NCBI GenBank assembly: GCA_937991535.1
Contig: CALKHN010000079.1
Span: 97,044 to 161,043 of the forward strand
Direction: 5' to 3'
Source of the DNA: an uncultured Sphingobacteriales bacterium
Lineage (GTDB): Bacteria > Bacteroidota > Bacteroidia > Chitinophagales > Chitinophagaceae
DNA length: 64,000 nucleotides
The position numbers and the translations under genes were made by a program. Below the pieces are notes generated by a model. The model saw nothing but the letters and a program-made list of their open reading frames with translations. It was not told the origin of the DNA and did no database searches. This document shows positions 59,786 through 64,000 of this stretch, piece by piece (position 1 is the first letter of the stretch; each line of letters starts with the position of its first letter).

Positions 59786-60862
59786 GTGGCATCAAAAAAA
59801 ATTTTAATCGTTCCGGGCGATGGCATCGGGCAGGAAGTAACAGCAGTTGGTAAAAAGATATTGGATAAAATAGCGGAAAAATTCGGGCATCGTTTTGTGT
59901 ACGACGAAGCCCTGATTGGTCACGCGGCTATCGAAGCTACCGGAGACCCTTTGCCGGCCGAGTCGCTGGAAAAGATGAAACAATCGGACGCTGTGTTGTT
60001 TGGCGCCGTAGGGCATCCCAAATACGATAATGACCCTTCGGCTAAAGTAAGACCTGAACAGGGCTTGCTGAAAATGCGAAAGGAACTGGGTTTATATGCC
60101 AATATTCGACCCATTAAATTATTTGATGAATTATTAGGCGCTTCCAGTATCAAACCCAACATATTAAAAGGCGCCGATATTATGTTTTTCCGTGAGCTCA
60201 CAGGAGATATTTATTTTGGTGAAAAAGGCCGGAAAAACAATGACAATACGGCTTTTGATGTGGCGGAATACAGCCGCTATGAAGTAGAGCGCATTGCCCG
60301 CAAGGCGTTTGAAGCGGCAGGAACAAGAAGAAAAAAGTTATGCTCTGTTGATAAAGCCAATGTACTTGAAACTTCACGCTTGTGGAGAGAAGTAGTTCAA
60401 AAAGTTGCATTGGAATACCCCGATGTGGAAGTAGAACACCAGTTTGTAGATGCCACAGCCATGTTGCTGATAAAAGATCCCCGCCGGTTTGATGTGGTGG
60501 TTACGGCAAACCTCTTTGGTGACATCCTTACCGATGAGGCTTCCCAGATAGCCGGCTCCATGGGTATGCTGGCTTCAGCTTCCATTGGCGATGGCACCGG
60601 GGTATATGAACCTATCCATGGCTCTGCGCACGACATTACAGGCAAAGGGGTAGCCAACCCCCTGGCGTCTATCTTATCTGCCGCCTTGTTATTGGATATT
60701 TCCTTTGGCATGAAAGCCGAATCAGAGGCAGTGATTGCTGCAGTAGACAAAGTACTTAAAGCTGGTTTTCGTACCGGTGATATTGCGGACGCGCAAACGG
60801 AACCTGGTAAAATGCTGGGTACTGCCGCTATGGGTGAAGAGGTACTAAAATATCTGGGTTAA
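59786..60862 (+). CDS. leuB: 3-isopropylmalate dehydrogenase
   Basis: This 358-residue enzyme starts with GTG (MASKKILIVPGDGIGQEV). Visible are FGAVGHPKYDND, the NAD-binding LLKMRKELGLYANIRPIK, FRELTGDIYFGEKGR, CSVDKANVLETSRLWREV, MLLIKDPRRFDVVVTANLFGDILTDEASQIAGSMGMLASASIGD and the C-terminal YEPIHGSAHDITGKGVANPLASILSAALLL. LeuB oxidises and decarboxylates 3-isopropylmalate. It follows the synthase gene after about 40 bases and closes the operon; the next gene has its own gap of 108 bases. Confidence 0.96.
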   Translation: MASKKILIVPGDGIGQEVTAVGKKILDKIAEKFGHRFVYDEALIGHAAIEATGDPLPAESLEKMKQSDAVLFGAVGHPKYDNDPSAKVRPEQGLLKMRKELGLYANIRPIKLFDELLGASSIKPNILKGADIMFFRELTGDIYFGEKGRKNNDNTAFDVAEYSRYEVERIARKAFEAAGTRRKKLCSVDKANVLETSRLWREVVQKVALEYPDVEVEHQFVDATAMLLIKDPRRFDVVVTANLFGDILTDEASQIAGSMGMLASASIGDGTGVYEPIHGSAHDITGKGVANPLASILSAALLLDISFGMKAESEAVIAAVDKVLKAGFRTGDIADAQTEPGKMLGTAAMGEEVLKYLG

Positions 60863-60970
60863 AGAATAATGCAAAATTGTTGATAATATTTTACTGATTA
60901 CCACGTTTTTGGCGGAATAGAATGTTACTTTGCTTGTTTTTTTAAAGTATTTTAAACCATCCAATACAAC

Positions 60971-62068
60971 ATGCGTCAGGCACCTGTTAAAACTGTGGGA
61001 AACACTGTGAAAGCATCTTCTTTAACTGGCAGATTCTTAAGCCCGGCTATTTTTCTTACATTATTTAATGCGTTTTTGCTGCTTTCCAGCAGTTGCAGTC
61101 AAACTTTTTCGGAAACAGACACAGCTAAGGATTCTACTGCTGCAACTGTCCAGGAAGAACAGTCGCCCGGTACCCCGGTACCTGAGCCTCTGGATACCGC
61201 GTTGTACAATCAAAAAAACATCCGGCTTGCCAATGGTGACAGCTCCGGTTTATGGCCGGTTAATGCGCCTTATCCGCTTCCCGGTGCTATTTTACCGTTT
61301 AAAAGGGTTGTTTCTTATTACGGCAACCTGTATTCAAAGCGTATGGGTATATTGGGCGAATTGCCGCCTGCCCAAATGCTGGCGAAATTAAAAGAAGAGG
61401 TGGCTAATTGGGAAGCTGCGGATACCACAACTGAGGTTTTACCTGCCTTGCATTATATAGCTGTAACTGCACAGGAAACCCCCGGAAAGGCGGGAAAATA
61501 CAGGCTGCGTATGCCTTTTCACCAGATTGATTCGGTGCTTAAGATGTCAGCCCAAATCGGCGCCATCACTTTTGTGGATGTACAGATAGGACTAAGCACG
61601 CTGCAGGAGGAAATTCCGGAGCTTGAAAAATATTTAATGCGGCCGGATGTGCACCTGGGCATTGATCCTGAATTTTCAATGAAAGGCGGTCATCGGCCGG
61701 GTACCGTTATAGGTACGGTTAATGCTGATGATATCAATTATGTTTCCGGCTACCTGGCTGACCTGGTAAAAAAACACAATCTTCCTCCCAAAATACTGGT
61801 AGTACACCGTTTTACACAAGGCATGGTTACCAATTATAAACAAATCAAAACCCGCCCCGAAGTGCAGATCGTTATGGATATGGACGGCTGGGGATTGCAG
61901 GCCCGTAAAATAAATACCTACAGGCAATACATTTACAAAGAACCTGTGCACTACACCGGGTTTAAAATTTTTTACAAAAACGACTTCAGAGAACCCAATA
62001 GCCGCACTATGACGCCTGAAGAAGTGCTGCAATTAAAACCGCAGCCGATATATATTCAATACCAGTAG
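60971..62068 (+). CDS. Hypothetical lipoprotein, TIM-barrel-like
   Basis: This 365-residue lipoprotein has an unusually long n-region and the lipobox LSSSC (Cys42), then a Thr/Pro/Glu-rich linker (residues 45-80) and a globular domain (about 95-365): IRLANGDSSGLWPVNAPYPLPGAILPFKRVVSYYGNLYSKRMG, LPALHYIAVTAQETPGKAGKYRLRMP, ITFVDVQIGLSTLQEEIPELEKYLMRPDVHLGIDPEFSM, PPKILVVHRFTQGMVTN and VQIVMDMDGWGLQARKINTYRQYI. The strand and helix rhythm suggests a TIM barrel with Asp/Glu residues at strand ends (DVQIGL, GIDPEF, VMDMDG), possibly a glycoside hydrolase-like protein. I know no name for it. A tandem word tract follows the stop. Confidence 0.65.
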   Translation: MRQAPVKTVGNTVKASSLTGRFLSPAIFLTLFNAFLLLSSSCSQTFSETDTAKDSTAATVQEEQSPGTPVPEPLDTALYNQKNIRLANGDSSGLWPVNAPYPLPGAILPFKRVVSYYGNLYSKRMGILGELPPAQMLAKLKEEVANWEAADTTTEVLPALHYIAVTAQETPGKAGKYRLRMPFHQIDSVLKMSAQIGAITFVDVQIGLSTLQEEIPELEKYLMRPDVHLGIDPEFSMKGGHRPGTVIGTVNADDINYVSGYLADLVKKHNLPPKILVVHRFTQGMVTNYKQIKTRPEVQIVMDMDGWGLQARKINTYRQYIYKEPVHYTGFKIFYKNDFREPNSRTMTPEEVLQLKPQPIYIQYQ

Positions 62069-62125
62069 TAAGTGGTAAGTGGTAAGACGTAAGAAGTGAA
62101 AGGTGAAAAGTGAAAGGTGAAAGAT
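62069..62125 (+). repeat. GTAAGTG/GTGAAAG tandem word tract
   Basis: Starting at the stop codon, the words TAAGTGG, TAAGTGG, TAAGACG, TAAGAAG, TGAAAGG, TGAAAAG, TGAAAGG, TGAAAG run in tandem. It is purine-rich on the coding strand and similar to the tract after the beta-helix gene. Confidence 0.7.
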
Positions 62126-62282
62126 TGGAGCATTGTTCATGGTTATCGTCTATCGGTTATCGTACCAGGGCTGAGAGGTAGGAATGTAGGTCAATCATGA
62201 AATTATAACAATGTTTTGCCGTCATTGCGCCCAGCGGGCGGCGCTTAATGCTTAATTTCGCAGATTATTAAAAATATTGCGC

Positions 62283-63419
62283 ATGCAAAAGTTATTTATC
62301 GTATTGATGTTTGCCTTTATGCTATCATCCTGTGCTGATAAAGGTAAATCTGCCAGCGATGGAAAATCGCCGGGCGACACAAGCTACCTGTTAACGGCCA
62401 ACATACAGGGATTGGACAGTGGATGGGCTTATTTATATCATGTGGAAAAAGAACAGGAAATACCGGATTCTGCTAAAATTGTAAACGGTAGTTTTGAATT
62501 TAAAGGCAATGCCGCTCACCCGGAGTTTGCTCTTTTAGGTTATGATCAGAATGGACAAAAGAAATTTCCGCTTGGTTTTTTTCTTGAGAGCGGAAAATTA
62601 ACCATTAAAGGATCCCTGGATTCACTGCATAAAGCTGATATCAGTGGATCTGCCGCACAGGACGAGTTTAAGAAATTCAATGAGATGCGCAAGCCTATCG
62701 AAGAAAAACAAAAGCAGTTGTACGATCAGTACCAGGTGGCCGCAATGCAGGGCGATGTACAGAAAGCGGGCGAAGTTCAGAAACAATATGAGTCGCTGGA
62801 AGGGGAAAATAAAGCGCTCGTTGCAAAATTTGTAAAAGAAAACCCCACTTCTTATGTTTCGGCTTTTCAACTGGCGCAAACTTTTGGATATGATATTGTA
62901 CCAGCCGATGTTGAACCCTTATACAACGGATTGGATGAAAAGATTAAAACATCCCATTTTGGAAAAGCGGTTAGGAAAAGCCTGGATGCGGCCAAAACCA
63001 CAGCCATAGGAAGCGTTGCGCCAGATTTCACTTTGAATGATATTAATGGTAAGCCGGTTTCATTAGCCGCATACAAGGGAAAATATACACTTGTGGATTT
63101 TTGGGCGAGTTGGTGCGGTCCCTGCCGCCAGGAAAATCCAACTGTGGTTAAAGCATACAACACATATAAATCCAAAGGGTTTGATATCCTGGGCGTTTCG
63201 CTCGACGAAAAGAAAGACAAATGGGAGCAGGCCATTCAGCAGGACAAACTCACCTGGACGCACGTGTCGGACCTGAAAGGATGGGAAAGTGATGCCGCCG
63301 CCTTATATGGAATTAAAGCTATCCCCATGAATTATTTATTGGATAAAGAAGGAAAGATCATTGCCAAAAGTCTGAGAGGGGAAGACCTGATGAAGAAATT
63401 AGGTGAGATATTAAATTGA
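62283..63419 (+). CDS. TlpA-like thioredoxin with N-terminal DUF4369, lipoprotein
   Basis: Starting at MQKLFIVLMFAFMLSSC (62283) the lipobox FMLSSC gives Cys17 as the lipidated residue. Residues 40-160 form a DUF4369 beta domain (TANIQGLDSGWAYLYHVEKEQEIPDSAKIVNGSFEFKGNAAHPEFALLGYDQNGQKKFPLGFFLESGKLTIKGSLDS). A helical linker follows (160-235). Residues 240-375 are thioredoxin-like with the CxxC motif in WASWCGPCRQ and the cis-Pro in GIKAIPMNYLLD. This is a common Bacteroidota envelope thiol-disulfide reductase. No partner gene is obvious. Confidence 0.9.
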   Translation: MQKLFIVLMFAFMLSSCADKGKSASDGKSPGDTSYLLTANIQGLDSGWAYLYHVEKEQEIPDSAKIVNGSFEFKGNAAHPEFALLGYDQNGQKKFPLGFFLESGKLTIKGSLDSLHKADISGSAAQDEFKKFNEMRKPIEEKQKQLYDQYQVAAMQGDVQKAGEVQKQYESLEGENKALVAKFVKENPTSYVSAFQLAQTFGYDIVPADVEPLYNGLDEKIKTSHFGKAVRKSLDAAKTTAIGSVAPDFTLNDINGKPVSLAAYKGKYTLVDFWASWCGPCRQENPTVVKAYNTYKSKGFDILGVSLDEKKDKWEQAIQQDKLTWTHVSDLKGWESDAAALYGIKAIPMNYLLDKEGKIIAKSLRGEDLMKKLGEILN

Positions 63420-63543
63420 TAAAACGCTAAATGAACGGAAAAGGTCAAAGGTGAAATGCATCTCTGACCTTTTTTAATTTTGGTTTTTCGTGTAAACAAT
63501 TAAAACCGCAATTCTATTTAGCGGCTTTCGCAGTTATGCTACC
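63420..63543. other. Convergent intergenic region
   Basis: The region between the TlpA-like gene and the minus-strand fragment contains GGTCAAAGGTGAAA near 63444, and a T-run (CCTTTTTTAATTTTGG) that may serve as a terminator. No gene was seen. Confidence 0.35.
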
Positions 63544-63813
63544 TCACTTATCCTTTATTACAAATACCTCAATTGTTCGTTCCGCTTCCCGTAAATCCAG
63601 TCCGAAATACTGAAGCCTCTGGCGTATGCTTTTGATGTCTTTGAACCCATCGGGGAAGTCAATATCAATATTGTCTGTATAGCCAGTTTCATTGAGCACA
63701 GGAAATGTAATGGCTTCACAATTATTCAGCCTGGTAATAAGGTGGCGGATAGGAGCATTTTTGATGTAAATATTATTCACATTGAACAGATGAATTGCTG
63801 TAAGCTTCCCCAT
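63544..63813 (-). pseudogene. TIGR03435/DUF3738-like protein, C-terminal fragment
   Basis: The frame of 89 residues reads FNVNNIYIKNAPIRHLITRLNN, then FPVLNETGYTDNIDIDFP, followed by LRQRLQ-like IRQRLQYFGLDLREAERTIEVFVIKDK. The P-V-h-x-x-T-G-x-x-x-x-h-D and L-x-L-x-x-h-x-x-h-E-V-h-V-I-D patterns match the end of TIGR03435 (DUF3738) proteins, which are about 250 residues and often sit near TlpA-like genes. The N-terminal two thirds are missing; upstream sequence on the minus strand carries no match and reaches a dispersed repeat. It is probably a truncated relic. Assignment is tentative. Confidence 0.5.
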
Positions 63814-64000
63814 AGCGTTCCGTCCCGCCCGGCTACCGAAGTTGATTATTTATTAAAAGTACAAGTTATAGATTTTGCCGATAGCGTTCGGTCAGCCGGG
63901 ACAAAAGCTAAAACAAAGAACCAAAAGTTGACGAACGTTTTCCGTCCGCATTTATGCCAAGCAACTATGTAAAAGCGATAGTTTGAGCGACTGATAATTA
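63814..64000. other. Right-end intergenic with dispersed repeat copy B
   Basis: It contains repeat copy B at 63879-63953 and a partial copy of the left part of the same repeat (CATAGCGTTCCGT near 63811). The window ends 47 bases after copy B. The plus frame at 63742-63972 is a shadow. Confidence 0.4.
63879..63953 (+). repeat. Dispersed repeat, copy B
   Basis: The core 63903-63953 matches 23006-23056 at 49 of 51 positions. It lies upstream of a truncated gene here, and between two complete genes at the first site. No terminal inverted repeats or flanking duplication were found. Confidence 0.7.

Overview
This 64 kb window reads as an accessory-rich stretch of a Bacteroidota chromosome, most likely a Chitinophagaceae-type soil or freshwater bacterium. 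The evidence is the promoter style (TAnnTTTG -7 elements), many Sec-dependent lipoproteins with LxxC lipoboxes, DUF4369/TlpA, DUF4251 and DUF6580 proteins, a DcaP-like porin, SulP, SGLT-type and AI-2E-type transporters, and a leuC-leuD-synthase-leuB operon. No rRNA, tRNA, CRISPR array, intact insertion sequence or phage module was seen. The only RNA gene I can name is RNase P RNA (rnpB).

Layout. 1-6.4 kb: tail of a sulfatase, a BASS-family symporter, two tandem SulP transporters (the second frameshifted) and an AI-2E-type permease. 6.5-12.3 kb, minus strand: stress and metal proteins (DUF1269, frameshifted in a 9-T run; cupin; hemerythrin; VIT/CCC1), an M20D amidohydrolase and a heparanase-like GH79 lipoprotein. 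12.6-22 kb: DcaP-like porin, a 134-bp MITE-like element, AraC regulator, OsmC-ferredoxin fusion, SnoaL-like lipoprotein, aldehyde dehydrogenase, YceI protein, an alpha/beta hydrolase broken by an exact 188-bp tandem duplication, and an HdeD-like protein. 22-24.8 kb: a second alpha/beta hydrolase, an AT-rich glycosyltransferase and a truncated AraC gene beside twin hairpins. 25-32 kb: a secreted four-gene operon (beta-helix glycosidase-like protein, DUF1080 3-keto-glycoside hydrolase-like protein, beta-propeller fused to a cupredoxin, ThuA) that looks like a periplasmic redox glycoside pathway. 32-48.9 kb: mostly housekeeping (smc, YdjC/ChbG deacetylase, dodecin, YraN, YkgJ, xerD, rnpB, cmoA, ICMT-like, AEC transporter, aldo-keto reductase, MscS) plus an unusual six-repeat secreted protein. 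49-52.1 kb: sugar symporter and galM around a decayed araA tail, the remains of an arabinose locus. 52.2-64 kb: def, rnz, BON and SH3b proteins, the leucine operon, lipoproteins and a TlpA-like thioredoxin.

Two features cut across the window. Three genes in the first 21 kb are broken in ways that could be either real decay or sequencing/assembly error. Many plus-strand genes are followed, within about 0-25 bases of the stop codon, by a tract of short degenerate tandem words (GTGAAGG, GTAAGAT, CTTACGGT, CAAATCA types), which I cannot assign to a described element.
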